Source: an uncultured Granulosicoccaceae bacterium | Lineage (GTDB): Bacteria > Pseudomonadota > Gammaproteobacteria > Granulosicoccales > Granulosicoccaceae | DNA length: 60,425 nt | Assembly (NCBI GenBank): GCA_937923565.1 | Contig: CALDTX010000099.1 | Location: forward strand, 1-60,425 | Direction of reading: 5' to 3' | Shown: positions 53,022-60,425 of the stretch, piece after piece | Layout of the letters: each line of letters begins with the position of its first letter | Numbering within the stretch: position 1 is the stretch's first letter | Notes under the pieces: model-generated | Told to the model about the DNA's origin: nothing | What the model saw: only the letters and a program-made list of their open reading frames with translations | The model's database searches: none | Made by a program: the position numbers and the translations under genes

Positions 53022-54779
53022 ATGCAAGGTATATTTAAGGTTACAGCGATAGCATTAGGTATTGGCTTATTGGTTTCGGTCAATCAGGCCCACGCGAAAG
53101 AAGCCAGCGATAGTGTTGCGCCTGAGGAGGCCACCGCAACATCGCAGCAAAGTATGCAGTTAGCCAGTCAGTATATGGTTGCCGCGGCAAACCCGCACGC
53201 AGCAAGAGGTGGCTTGGCGGTGTTGGAAGATGGTGGCAGCGCCATCGATGCCATGGTTGCTACCCAGTTAATACTTGGCTTGGTAGAGCCGCAGTCTTCA
53301 GGGCTTGGCGGTGGCGCATTTTTAGTTTATTACGATGCCAAGCAGGAACGCATTACCACTTACGATGGCAGAGAAACAGCACCGCTTGCGGCAACTCCAC
53401 GTTTGTTTCAAACCGAAGACGGTGAGAAACTTAAATTCTGGGATGCTGTTGTGGGTGGACGCTCAGTCGGTACGCCGGGGACGATTAAGTTGTTGTTCGA
53501 CACCCATGCTAAGTATGGCAAGCTCGAATGGGCTAGCTTGGTGCAACCGGCTATTGATCTAGCCGAGCAAGGGTTTGAAGTGTCAGAACGTCTACACACG
53601 ATGATAAGCAATGATGTTGAAAGGCTTAGTGTTCACCCTGATACCAAAGCCTATTTCTTTGATATAGATGGCAATGCGCACCCAGTTGGTCATGTATTAA
53701 AGAATCAGGCTTATGCCGACACCTTAAAACAAATTAGCAGTGGTGGTGCCGATGCCTTCTACAGCGGCCCGATCGCTCAGGCCATTGTTGATAAGGTACA
53801 AAACGCGGGTAATCCGGGTGTGCTTAGCATGGCCGATCTCAGCTACTACAGCATTAAAGAGCGGGCACCTGTTTGTGTTGATTACAGATCATATGATGTC
53901 TGTGGTATGGGGCCGCCTTCGTCTGGTGCGTTAACGGTCGGGCAAATTCTCGGTTTGGTGCAACCTTTTGATCTAGCTCAGCTAGGGCCTAATTCAGCTG
54001 ATAGTTGGCGGATTATTGGTGATGCTTCCCGGTTGGCCTTTGCTGATCGTGGCCGTTACATGGCCGATAGCGATTACGTACCTATGCCAACTGAAGGTTT
54101 GGTTAGCCCGGATTATTTAGCGCAAAGATCAGAGCTGTTAAACACAGATAAAGCACTTGAGTCTGTGAGTGCCGGGTCGCCCGAATGGGATCATGCGATG
54201 TTGCTGGCCAACGATGAAAGTATCGAATTCGATTCAACCAGTCACTTCTCTATTGTTGATGCTGAGGGTAACGTAGTTTCGATTACCACAACTATAGAAA
54301 ATGGCTTTGGTTCACGTTTAATGAGCGGCGGTTTTTTGTTGAATAATGAGCTTACCGACTTCTCTTTCGCTACCCATAAGGACGGTGTGCCTATCGCTAA
54401 CCGGGTAGAACCTGGTAAACGGCCGCGATCGTCTATGTCGCCTACTATTGTCAGTAAAGACGGTAAACCCTACATGGTGGTTGGGTCGCCAGGTGGTAGT
54501 CGTATCATTGGTTATGTGGCTAAAACCATTATTGCGCACCTCGACTGGGGGTTGGATGTTCAAGAAGCAATTAACCTACCTCATGCAGTTAACCGGTTTG
54601 GCACCTATGATCTTGAGAAAGATACCAGCGCAGCTGCCATGCAAGGTGAGCTGGACGCGCTTGGATTTAAAGTTAATGTTAGAGACCTAAACTCCGGTTT
54701 GCATGCGATCGTTATCGATAATGAGCAATTGATGGGCGGTGCGGATCCGCGACGGGAAGGTGTCGCGTTAGGTAAGTAG
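53022..54779 (+). CDS. ggt: Gamma-glutamyltransferase
   Basis: 585 residues with signal peptide (IALGIGLLVSVNQAHA) and GGAGG upstream. The large subunit carries ANPHAARGGLAVLEDGGSAIDAMVATQLILGLVEPQSSGLGGGAF. The autoprocessing site lies in FDSTSHFSIVDAEGN; Thr406 is the predicted nucleophile and new N-terminus. FGSRLMSGGFLLNNELTDF and RPRSSMSPTIV complete the substrate site. The periplasmic enzyme cleaves glutathione and gamma-glutamyl amines. It follows the importer-oxidase-HD genes by 100 bases and could release the imported ligand. Confidence 0.95.
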   Translation: MQGIFKVTAIALGIGLLVSVNQAHAKEASDSVAPEEATATSQQSMQLASQYMVAAANPHAARGGLAVLEDGGSAIDAMVATQLILGLVEPQSSGLGGGAFLVYYDAKQERITTYDGRETAPLAATPRLFQTEDGEKLKFWDAVVGGRSVGTPGTIKLLFDTHAKYGKLEWASLVQPAIDLAEQGFEVSERLHTMISNDVERLSVHPDTKAYFFDIDGNAHPVGHVLKNQAYADTLKQISSGGADAFYSGPIAQAIVDKVQNAGNPGVLSMADLSYYSIKERAPVCVDYRSYDVCGMGPPSSGALTVGQILGLVQPFDLAQLGPNSADSWRIIGDASRLAFADRGRYMADSDYVPMPTEGLVSPDYLAQRSELLNTDKALESVSAGSPEWDHAMLLANDESIEFDSTSHFSIVDAEGNVVSITTTIENGFGSRLMSGGFLLNNELTDFSFATHKDGVPIANRVEPGKRPRSSMSPTIVSKDGKPYMVVGSPGGSRIIGYVAKTIIAHLDWGLDVQEAINLPHAVNRFGTYDLEKDTSAAAMQGELDALGFKVNVRDLNSGLHAIVIDNEQLMGGADPRREGVALGK

Positions 54780-54799
54780 GCTGGTGTTTTATACGCTGA

Positions 54800-55438
54800 T
54801 CACCAGTGAACAATGAGTGGAATATTGGGGCGAAAATCTTGATGCTTGGATAGCCGATTGTTGTCCAACACTATTTCCATAAGATGTTCTTTGCCGGTAC
54901 GAATGGTCAAGCCGCAGGCTTTGCTTGCGGCTTGCATTTCCGGTGATAATACCGATGTGGCAATTTGGATTGTTACATTGCTAATCGATTGGAAAAGCCC
55001 AGTTTCAGGTTTGTTTTCTTTAGGTTTTATAAATGGCGCAAATATGCACAAAGGTTCATCGAGCTTTGTTGAATTGTTGCCGATATGAAACGCCATCGGA
55101 GGCTTAAAGTAGTCTGGCTGATAAGCCCAGCCGGGGTAAGGTAAAAACTCGCTTTGCGTATACGCGCTGCATAAAATAATACCAAATGGCGATGCGGCAG
55201 ATTCGCTCGCTCTTTTTGGAAACTGAAGATCTCTAGCTGGACCGTTTTCAGCTTCATCGCTGTCTCTTACCCATAAAAACTCCAACATGCTATTGGAAAA
55301 TTCGAATCGTCGATTCGATGTGCCTTGGCCGCTATGGTCGCGACTAAAACTTTCCTTTAAACCAAGCGATACCAGCGCGTCGGCAACGTGTGCAAATTCG
55401 TCAGTGAGTATAAACACATGATCCAGAATCAGTTTCAT
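54800..55438 (-). CDS. VOC/glyoxalase-like domain protein
   Basis: 212 residues. It begins LILDHVFILTDEFAHVADALVSLGLKESFSRDH, the first beta-alpha-beta of a VOC fold, and GTSNRRFEFSNSMLEFLWV supplies the matching strand. His and Glu at the usual metal positions (DHVFIL; MLEFLW) are present. A second half follows (LMEIVLDN near the C-terminus). Substrate unknown. It is convergent with ggt and upstream of nothing obvious. Confidence 0.82.
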   Translation of the reverse strand: MKLILDHVFILTDEFAHVADALVSLGLKESFSRDHSGQGTSNRRFEFSNSMLEFLWVRDSDEAENGPARDLQFPKRASESAASPFGIILCSAYTQSEFLPYPGWAYQPDYFKPPMAFHIGNNSTKLDEPLCIFAPFIKPKENKPETGLFQSISNVTIQIATSVLSPEMQAASKACGLTIRTGKEHLMEIVLDNNRLSKHQDFRPNIPLIVHW

Positions 55439-55514
55439 GGAACGACTCGATACGTCGGCAGTGTTGCAGTTCTATGAGACGATGTTTGCGTCATTAATAA
55501 ACGCAGTGTGCTTG

Positions 55515-55877
55515 TTAGGTAAAAAACAAACTCAATATGCCGAGTGCAGCCGGTATTACCTGAACAAACAGTATTTTTTTAGATGCGGTGAATGTGCCGT
55601 AAATGCCAGCGGTCAACACAAACAGTAAAAAGCATAAAGCGACATTGTGTTGCCAAGCTGCATCGCTGATGAAAACCGACCAGATTAAACCAGCTGCTAA
55701 AAATCCGTTATAAAGACCTTGGTTTGCTGCCAGAATTTTGGTTGGTGCGAAAAGTTCTTTTGGAAAATCTGAAAATACTTTCGGGCCGCGTGACTCCCAA
55801 CGAAACATTTCAAACCAAAGGATGTACAGGTGTAGCAGTGCAATGAGAATGACTATAACCAGCGAAATAGTAGACAA
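55515..55877 (-). CDS. DUF1304 family membrane protein
   Basis: 120 residues, four predicted helices (ISLVIVILIALLHLYILWFEMF; QGLYNGFLAAGLIWSVFI; VALCFLLFVLTAGIYGTF; QVIPAALGILSLFF). The EMFRWESRGPKVF block is the DUF1304 signature. Function unknown; members are small integral inner-membrane proteins. It lies 37 bases downstream of the next membrane-protein gene and may share its transcript. Confidence 0.9.
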   Translation of the reverse strand: MSTISLVIVILIALLHLYILWFEMFRWESRGPKVFSDFPKELFAPTKILAANQGLYNGFLAAGLIWSVFISDAAWQHNVALCFLLFVLTAGIYGTFTASKKILFVQVIPAALGILSLFFT

Positions 55878-55914
55878 GAGTATCTCCTTCTCAACAATGC
55901 AGTTGTCGTGCGGT

Positions 55915-56439
55915 TTATTGGTTGTTAGATCGCACTATACCCCAGTTTCTGACGATTTTGCCGATTAGCAAGATCCAGCCAAGCATTCCGGCAGCATGTG
56001 AAGCGATAGACGCGTTTTCTAAAAGTAACCATAAATCTAGGTAGTCGCTCCAAGGCAAGAGCCTTTGAACCACCCATTGTTGCGGTAGATTATCGAAAAC
56101 AAACCAATAATAAAGATAAAAGAACTGTGGAGATAACGACAATATTAACCAATACAGCAGGAACCCGATGACGATATCTGCCAGTAGTAAATAGCGGCCC
56201 TGAAGTTTACCGATGCGTTCAATTGCCCGAGATTGCCACCGCGAAATAAGCAGCATCATCGTTATGCCGATGGCGGCCACAATACAAAGGCCAATGGCAC
56301 TGAAAGGCTGTAGTGTGTGGAAAGAATCGTTAGGGTATCCGGCCACGAGTTGTGGCCAGATTCTCGATAGAATGATGGAGCCTACAAGCAGGCTAACGGC
56401 TGTACAACGTGCGAAAGCTCGTATTGCCGTTGACGACAT
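55915..56439 (-). CDS. Hypothetical four-helix membrane protein
   Basis: 174 residues. Hydrophobic segments at about 12-30, 45-66, 84-105 and 150-168 make it an integral inner-membrane protein. I do not recognise the family. Its ATG overlaps the stop of the DM13 gene by one base (TAATG), so it is translated together with that protein, and DUF1304 follows. A shared envelope function is an inference. Confidence 0.78.
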   Translation of the reverse strand: MSSTAIRAFARCTAVSLLVGSIILSRIWPQLVAGYPNDSFHTLQPFSAIGLCIVAAIGITMMLLISRWQSRAIERIGKLQGRYLLLADIVIGFLLYWLILSLSPQFFYLYYWFVFDNLPQQWVVQRLLPWSDYLDLWLLLENASIASHAAGMLGWILLIGKIVRNWGIVRSNNQ

Positions 56440-56843
56440 TACTGATTGAGTGCGGCCACGCCCAATCCTACTGAATATTTCTCACACCAGATATAAACTT
56501 CATTGAACTGCGTAGCATCTATGGAGGCGGGTATCAGATAGCTTTGTTTACCTTTGTTGGATTTTAACGGTGCCAGTAAGGTTGAAGAGTCGTATTTTCC
56601 ATCGTTGCCCAATGCCACTTTTGGATCGGGTGCGCCGTCAAAACTAAAGTTATCCTGCAAGGTAATGACATAGCCTTCGTCGGTTTTCTCAACGGTTACA
56701 TTCCCGTTTGTACTGTGATTGCTCAGGCCAACAAATTCACCGGTTCTGGCTGAGCCGTCTGCACGAACACCAATAGAAAAAGACAGCGCCAATACCAGTA
56801 GGGCGGTTGTCATTAAAGCGGAATGTTTGAGTAGTTTGGTCAT
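56439..56843 (-). CDS. Exported DM13-domain protein
   Basis: 134 residues from the ATG at 56843, which has AAGGTGA six bases upstream; the longer frame to 56939 lacks it. Signal peptide LMTTALLVLALSFSIGVRA. The mature protein is one DM13 domain (GEFVGLSNHSTNGNVTVEKTDEGYVITLQDNFSFDGAPDPKVALG ... QFNEVYIWCEKYSVGLGVAAL) with the characteristic conserved Cys in the WCEKYSVGLG end motif. DM13 is thought to bind or carry electron-transfer groups extracellularly. First gene of the DM13-membrane-DUF1304 run. Confidence 0.88.
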   Translation of the reverse strand: MTKLLKHSALMTTALLVLALSFSIGVRADGSARTGEFVGLSNHSTNGNVTVEKTDEGYVITLQDNFSFDGAPDPKVALGNDGKYDSSTLLAPLKSNKGKQSYLIPASIDATQFNEVYIWCEKYSVGLGVAALNQ

Positions 56844-57012
56844 ACGGTTCACCTTGTCAGTATTACATCTAATTTTTATCGTGGTACACAACGTGTGTCG
56901 GTTAAAAGCGTTAGATAGGCTAAGAGAGGTAAGGTTCAACTATTTTTAGGTGTTTCCAGCGGTGAGTCGTTAGTTTGACTGAAGCCCGTTTGTGCGACTG
57001 CAGCGGTTGTGA

Positions 57013-58203
57013 TCAACTGGCATTCGATGAGCGCAACGTGTCGTTAAACCAACAAAATTGCTCGCGTCCGTGTTGTTTGGAACTGTAAAGAGCCAGGTCT
57101 GCATTTTCTGTCCAGTGGGCGATATTTATGGGCCCGGAATAGGGGCTTAATGCTATTCCAATGCTTGCTCCAATTTTGCAGGGTTTGCCTTCAACTGAAT
57201 TTATAGCGCTAACTTGGTTAATTATATTTTGCGCTAAATGGGAAATGCCTTTTTCGCCAGAGATAAATGGCGTTAGTACGCAAAATTCGTCACCGCCAAT
57301 TCTAGCGGCAAGATCATATCGTCGGATGCTGGATTTTAATATGTCTGAAACTTTAACCAAAAGCGCATCGCCTGTGGCATGGCCTAAAGTGTCGTTAATG
57401 GCTTTGAAGTAATCTAAGTCGATATGCAGCATGGCATGCTGTGCACTGTTAGCGTTCGGATCCTCTAACAGGTTTTTGATATAACGGTTAAGCCCACGTC
57501 GGTTTGCTAAGCCGGTTAGCGGATCTTCATTGGCGAGTCTTTCCAGTTTTCGACTGCGTCGTTCAGCATCGATTTGCAGGAATTGCCTTTCTTTGTCACC
57601 TAGTTGGCTTAAATACAGATTAACCAAGGCTTTGATCGGTTGTGGGATGGGGTCGCTTGACTCTATAAAAAGATGAAAAGGCTCCGATTGACAAAAATAC
57701 AATTCACCGTCGAGCACTCTAACACTGCCTTGGCCACTAGCCTCGGAATGCTTAATACAGGAGCCTAATGCAAGCTCTGTAAAGCCCTTATTGAATAACG
57801 TTTCGCCATTTTTAAGTAGCGCGTATTTTGCGCTAGGCATGAGTGGTTCTATGAGTTGAGAAACACTCAAGTCCGCTTCAGAGTAGTTGATCATTGCAGA
57901 AGAAATCAACGATAGTGTGTCGTCTCTCGATTGCAGCTCTTTACTGGTTTGAGCCAATTGCATGCTGGAACTTAGCATGTCTTGAAATGCTTCTTTTAAA
58001 GCCAGTACGGTCGTTGTTTCGGTCTCTTTGTGGCAGACAAGCTTAAGCGTAGAGTTCGCCAATGCATAAGCGGTCTCATGCTCATGTACGGATGCTCCTG
58101 CGCTAATTAGACGAACCTCACTTACGCACTCAAGCAGCTTTTCAAATAAGGTTTGTTCTCTGGCTTTAGTCGAAGACCGACGTGACGATTCTTGTAAAAA
58201 CAT
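57013..58203 (-). CDS. GGDEF diguanylate cyclase
   Basis: 396 residues. An N-terminal sensory or coiled-coil region (about 1-225, no membrane helix) is followed by a GGDEF domain: LANEDPLTGLANRRGLNRYI, HIDLDYFKAINDTLGHATGDALL, and the active-site RIGGDEFCVL. Synthesis of cyclic-di-GMP from two GTP is expected. The start lies 38 bases inside the end of the dehydrogenase gene, so the two are coupled or co-transcribed. No RxxD inhibitory site is obvious before GGDEF (LAAR). Confidence 0.9.
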   Translation of the reverse strand: MFLQESSRRSSTKAREQTLFEKLLECVSEVRLISAGASVHEHETAYALANSTLKLVCHKETETTTVLALKEAFQDMLSSSMQLAQTSKELQSRDDTLSLISSAMINYSEADLSVSQLIEPLMPSAKYALLKNGETLFNKGFTELALGSCIKHSEASGQGSVRVLDGELYFCQSEPFHLFIESSDPIPQPIKALVNLYLSQLGDKERQFLQIDAERRSRKLERLANEDPLTGLANRRGLNRYIKNLLEDPNANSAQHAMLHIDLDYFKAINDTLGHATGDALLVKVSDILKSSIRRYDLAARIGGDEFCVLTPFISGEKGISHLAQNIINQVSAINSVEGKPCKIGASIGIALSPYSGPINIAHWTENADLALYSSKQHGREQFCWFNDTLRSSNAS

Positions 58204-59209
58204 CGCGATCTAATTCAGCCTGATAGTAGCCTTTCTCTATAATTTGATCGAAAGGAATTCTGGTGATCATGGATGCAAAATCCAATTCTAGCGCTGTAAT
58301 GTTTTTGGCTAGGGTTGCAACATCTGCAGACGTATAGGCAAACGAGGGAATAATCGTTTTCTCAGAAAACAGAAAACGGGCGGGTAATAAGTCCAACGTG
58401 ATGAAGTAGGTGCCAATGCCCACTATGCTGCCACCTGGTTGGCAAATATCAATAGCCAAATCCAATGGTTGTTTCCCGAATTGCAGTTCTTTACCGGCTG
58501 CATCAAATACGATGTTGGCGGAACCGGCGCTTTGCTCTACGTCTTCAACAGACATTGTTTTAAAGCCCATGCCGGCGGCTCTGGCGAGTCGGTTTTCTCG
58601 TGGGTCGGATAAGGTCACGTCTAATTTATGAATTTGTTGCAGTATTGCTGCTGTGCAGATACCAATACAACCTGCGCCCAATACATGCACCGTTCCTGAT
58701 AACTCAGCTTTGGCTTTTGTCATAGCAATAGCGTGTGTGGCCACCAACATTGGTTCCACTAGATTAAGTAGCGTTGCGTCTTTAACAGGAAAAAGATCAC
58801 TGGTTTTTACAGTAAGATATTCAGTAAACCCGCCGTGTGCGCCTAATAGCCCTCGATAGGCTAATTTCTCACACAGATTATCTTTACCTGACTTGCAGTT
58901 TGCGCACTCGTTACAACGTATTGCCGGTAGCACTGCTGCGAAAGTGCCTATTAATGTGTCGTCTACGCCTTCACCAACCGCTTCTACTTCGCCTCCAAAC
59001 TCCTGACAGGGAATAAAGGGCAAAGCCAGACCCGTTAGCGGGTGAGGTTCTGCGTTTGCAATGAATGGCCCTTCAATAAACTCTGCAACAGTGCCTTGGC
59101 TTAACCCCGCATCAGTTACGCGAAGTAACACTTCATCAGGCCTGGGAGTTGGTTTGGGTATGTCGACAAAGCGAAGATCTCGGTTGCCGAAGAACTGCAA
59201 AGTTTTCAT
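58166..59209 (-). CDS. Zinc-binding medium-chain alcohol dehydrogenase
   Basis: 347 residues. The structural-zinc cysteines CNECANCKSGKDNLCEK are present, with the GroES-like N-terminal domain and a Rossmann domain (HVLGAGCIGICTAAIL) that indicates NAD or NADP use. The catalytic-zinc region reads PCQEFGGEVEAVGEG, lacking the classical GHE signature, and position 1 of the zinc site is not the usual Cys-x-T/S-D-x-H. It may thus belong to a sorbitol/threonine dehydrogenase-like branch with a modified site. Upstream of and overlapping the GGDEF gene. Confidence 0.87.
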   Translation of the reverse strand: MKTLQFFGNRDLRFVDIPKPTPRPDEVLLRVTDAGLSQGTVAEFIEGPFIANAEPHPLTGLALPFIPCQEFGGEVEAVGEGVDDTLIGTFAAVLPAIRCNECANCKSGKDNLCEKLAYRGLLGAHGGFTEYLTVKTSDLFPVKDATLLNLVEPMLVATHAIAMTKAKAELSGTVHVLGAGCIGICTAAILQQIHKLDVTLSDPRENRLARAAGMGFKTMSVEDVEQSAGSANIVFDAAGKELQFGKQPLDLAIDICQPGGSIVGIGTYFITLDLLPARFLFSEKTIIPSFAYTSADVATLAKNITALELDFASMITRIPFDQIIEKGYYQAELDRDVFTRIVTSVFD

Positions 59210-59276
59210 TAGACGGTCATTTTACGATGGTGGTTAAACTATCGTCCGACCTTAAGAGCTACTTAAATTTGAAGGG

Positions 59277-59307
59277 TATAACAGGGCAACTTAAATACCC
59301 TGTTATA
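59277..59307. terminator. Hairpin between secreted-protein and dehydrogenase genes
   Basis: TATAACAGGG (59277-59286) pairs perfectly with CCCTGTTATA (59298-59307) around an 11-base loop, 34 bases after the stop of the secreted-protein gene on the minus strand. An overlapping alternative pairing exists (GGGTAT/ATACCC). No clear T-run follows. Confidence 0.45.
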
Positions 59308-59340
59308 TGGAGTTTTCTGTGAGTTGGTATAACCGTTACT

Positions 59341-60279
59341 TTATTCGGGTAGTTCGTAGCCGGCTAACAGCCCGGCCTCTGTGCAAACAAACCTGTGTGG
59401 TGTACGAGCGACAAGCTCACCACCGCCAGCACTACTAAGTACTTGGCTGCCATAGCAGGCGTTAGTGATATTGTTTGAGTCGATTTTCTGTACTTGAGTC
59501 GCGATTTCTATCGCGCCGGCATCAGTGACACCATCGATTAACGCTGAATTAATTTTATAGCCATCCAACACCTCCACGTTACTTGCTAAAGGCGCTAACT
59601 TAGCGCGCGTATTCCATGAAACACCATCGTCTTCAATAACGTGAGTTTGGTCGCGGGCATCACTACCATCTAAAGCGGACAGAAAAAATTGGATAACCAG
59701 TGTGCTTGGCGAGTGTATTTGCAGTGCTTTTTTGTCGCTACTAAGCTGCATACTTGCACTGGCATTAGCGCGTTGGCTTGCGGCAACCTTAACGCCTGAG
59801 ACGGCTAAAGGTGGATTGGCTTCAGCACTGGATGCCATCAGAAATTTTAGCTCTGCGTCCAGAATGGTTCGTTGGCGAACAGATAAAGCGCTGATACCGT
59901 CGTGATCGGGCCATTGCTCGCAGCTAAAACCCCACTGTTCTTCATATTTCGTGGTGAGCTCAATTATTTTATCGCTGCAAAATAAAGTGTCGTGATTGGC
60001 GTACCACATAACTCGACGCTCTTCGTCGCTGGTTACGCTAACTTCGCATAGGTGTGCTTCGCCGGGAAGTTCAAGGCGAATGTAGCGCGTTTCAGCTTCT
60101 GATTTGCACTCATACTCAGCCGCATGGCTAACACCTGTAGTGATGCTTGCCAGTAACGCGGCTGCGCAGGCTGCCATAGCCAAAACTCTGTTTTTGTGGG
60201 CATGGCTTACGTGATTGTTCGCAGAGTTTGCCCGCTTTAAGCCTTTGACTTTATTATTTGAAATCACCGCGTTTTCCAT
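59341..60279 (-). CDS. Hypothetical secreted protein
   Basis: 312 residues from the ATG at 60279. A longer frame to 60408 overlaps the dehydrogenase gene that ends at 60326, so this start is preferred. A long basic N-region precedes the signal segment VLAMAACAAALLASITTGVSHA, with cleavage before AEYECK. The mature protein has six cysteines spaced in pairs (YECK, HLCEV, LFCSD, FSCEQW, NACYG, FVCTE), suggesting three disulfides and a periplasmic or extracellular location. The sequence is not one I recognise. Confidence 0.75.
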   Translation of the reverse strand: MENAVISNNKVKGLKRANSANNHVSHAHKNRVLAMAACAAALLASITTGVSHAAEYECKSEAETRYIRLELPGEAHLCEVSVTSDEERRVMWYANHDTLFCSDKIIELTTKYEEQWGFSCEQWPDHDGISALSVRQRTILDAELKFLMASSAEANPPLAVSGVKVAASQRANASASMQLSSDKKALQIHSPSTLVIQFFLSALDGSDARDQTHVIEDDGVSWNTRAKLAPLASNVEVLDGYKINSALIDGVTDAGAIEIATQVQKIDSNNITNACYGSQVLSSAGGGELVARTPHRFVCTEAGLLAGYELPE

Positions 60280-60325
60280 TTGTTGCAAAATTGTGAATAC
60301 GCTGTCGCTTACGTTCGTTGGGCGG

Positions 60326-60425
60326 CTAGTGCTCAGGATGCAGGACAATTTTGGGTGAAGCGGTCTCTCCGGTGTGAATGGCGTTAAATGCATTTGCACC
60401 ATCTTCAAGAGGCCGTGACTCTACC
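60326..60425 (-). CDS. Medium-chain dehydrogenase, C-terminal fragment (partial)
   Basis: A frame entering from the right edge encodes 32 residues ending ...TASPKIVLHPEH and stopping with TAG at 60326-60328. The PLEDGANAFNAI-x5-ASPKIVL pattern is the typical C-terminus of zinc-type medium-chain dehydrogenases, where the last strand carries the KIVL motif. Cofactor and zinc sites lie beyond the window. It is 46 bases upstream of the secreted-protein gene and codirectional with it. Confidence 0.75.
   Translation of the reverse strand, partial: VESRPLEDGANAFNAIHTGETASPKIVLHPEH

Noticed and set aside
54781-54806. CTGGTG / CACCAG inverted repeat after ggt.
   Set aside because: Only 6 bp with a 14-base loop and no T-run; too weak to call a terminator.
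60280-60408. Extension of the secreted-protein frame by 43 residues to an upstream start.
   Set aside because: It would overlap the dehydrogenase gene ending at 60326 and would bury the signal peptide.

Overview
The window reads as a stretch of ordinary chromosome from a Gram-negative, probably marine gammaproteobacterium. Supporting clues are a type IV minor-pilin operon, an ABC-F protein nearly collinear with E. coli YbiT, an amtB/P-II pair, MoxR-DUF58-transglutaminase genes, NudC, CsaA, an AcuI-type acrylyl-CoA reductase, a secreted GH16 glucanase and several lipoproteins. The genus is not determined. I saw no rRNA, tRNA, CRISPR array, prophage or insertion sequence. Genes are densely packed on both strands.

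Layout. 1-3212: the 3' end of a glutathione reductase gene, then fimT/pilV/pilW/pilX/pilE-like genes without pilY1. 3282-9905: YbiT, a DMT exporter, dodecin, a MalY/PatB C-S lyase, a CoA-type Nudix hydrolase, a GNAT acetyltransferase with a 58-residue zinc-ribbon-like protein upstream, and an SDR. 9207-11730 is a three-gene unit: nucleosidase, spore-photoproduct-lyase-like radical SAM protein, SDR. 11796-13499: two YbjQ-domain proteins and an M48 membrane peptidase. 13496-16748: NudC, a MipA-like outer-membrane protein and an enolase-superfamily enzyme. 16745-20665: the MoxR-DUF58-transglutaminase operon. 20946-26168: a large DUF349 protein, an EAL phosphodiesterase with a degenerate CZB-like tail, and an M48-TerB peptidase. 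26197-28776: an NtrC-like site, amtB, a P-II gene and a YajG-like lipoprotein. 28885-33646: LysR regulator, ABC exporter, exostosin-like protein and HNH nuclease. 33664-36751: a HELVH lipoprotein and the GH16 enzyme, whose upstream region holds a LacI-type palindrome. 37035-45673: AcuI, a GT2 glycosyltransferase, small envelope proteins, a catalytically dead-looking AstE/AspA-family protein, an SLC13-type transporter, an OmpA-like lipoprotein and CsaA. 45699-54779: an enolase-superfamily gene divergent from a complete polyamine-type ABC importer, followed by a PuuB-like oxidase, an HD phosphohydrolase and gamma-glutamyltransferase. 54800-60425: a VOC protein, DUF1304, a membrane protein, a DM13 protein, a diguanylate cyclase overlapping an alcohol dehydrogenase gene, an unrecognised secreted protein, and the 3' end of another dehydrogenase gene.

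The genes fall into functional modules: pilus priming; nitrogen sensing and uptake; cyclic-di-GMP turnover (one synthase, one phosphodiesterase); import and oxidation of a polyamine-like or gamma-glutamyl compound; and extracellular glucan use. The least explained items are the SPL-like/nucleosidase unit, the AstE-like pseudoenzyme, the EAL-CZB protein and the small zinc-ribbon-like gene. Start codons were moved from the longest frame where a Shine-Dalgarno site, signal peptide, homologue length or neighbouring gene favoured another start; these choices are noted per gene.
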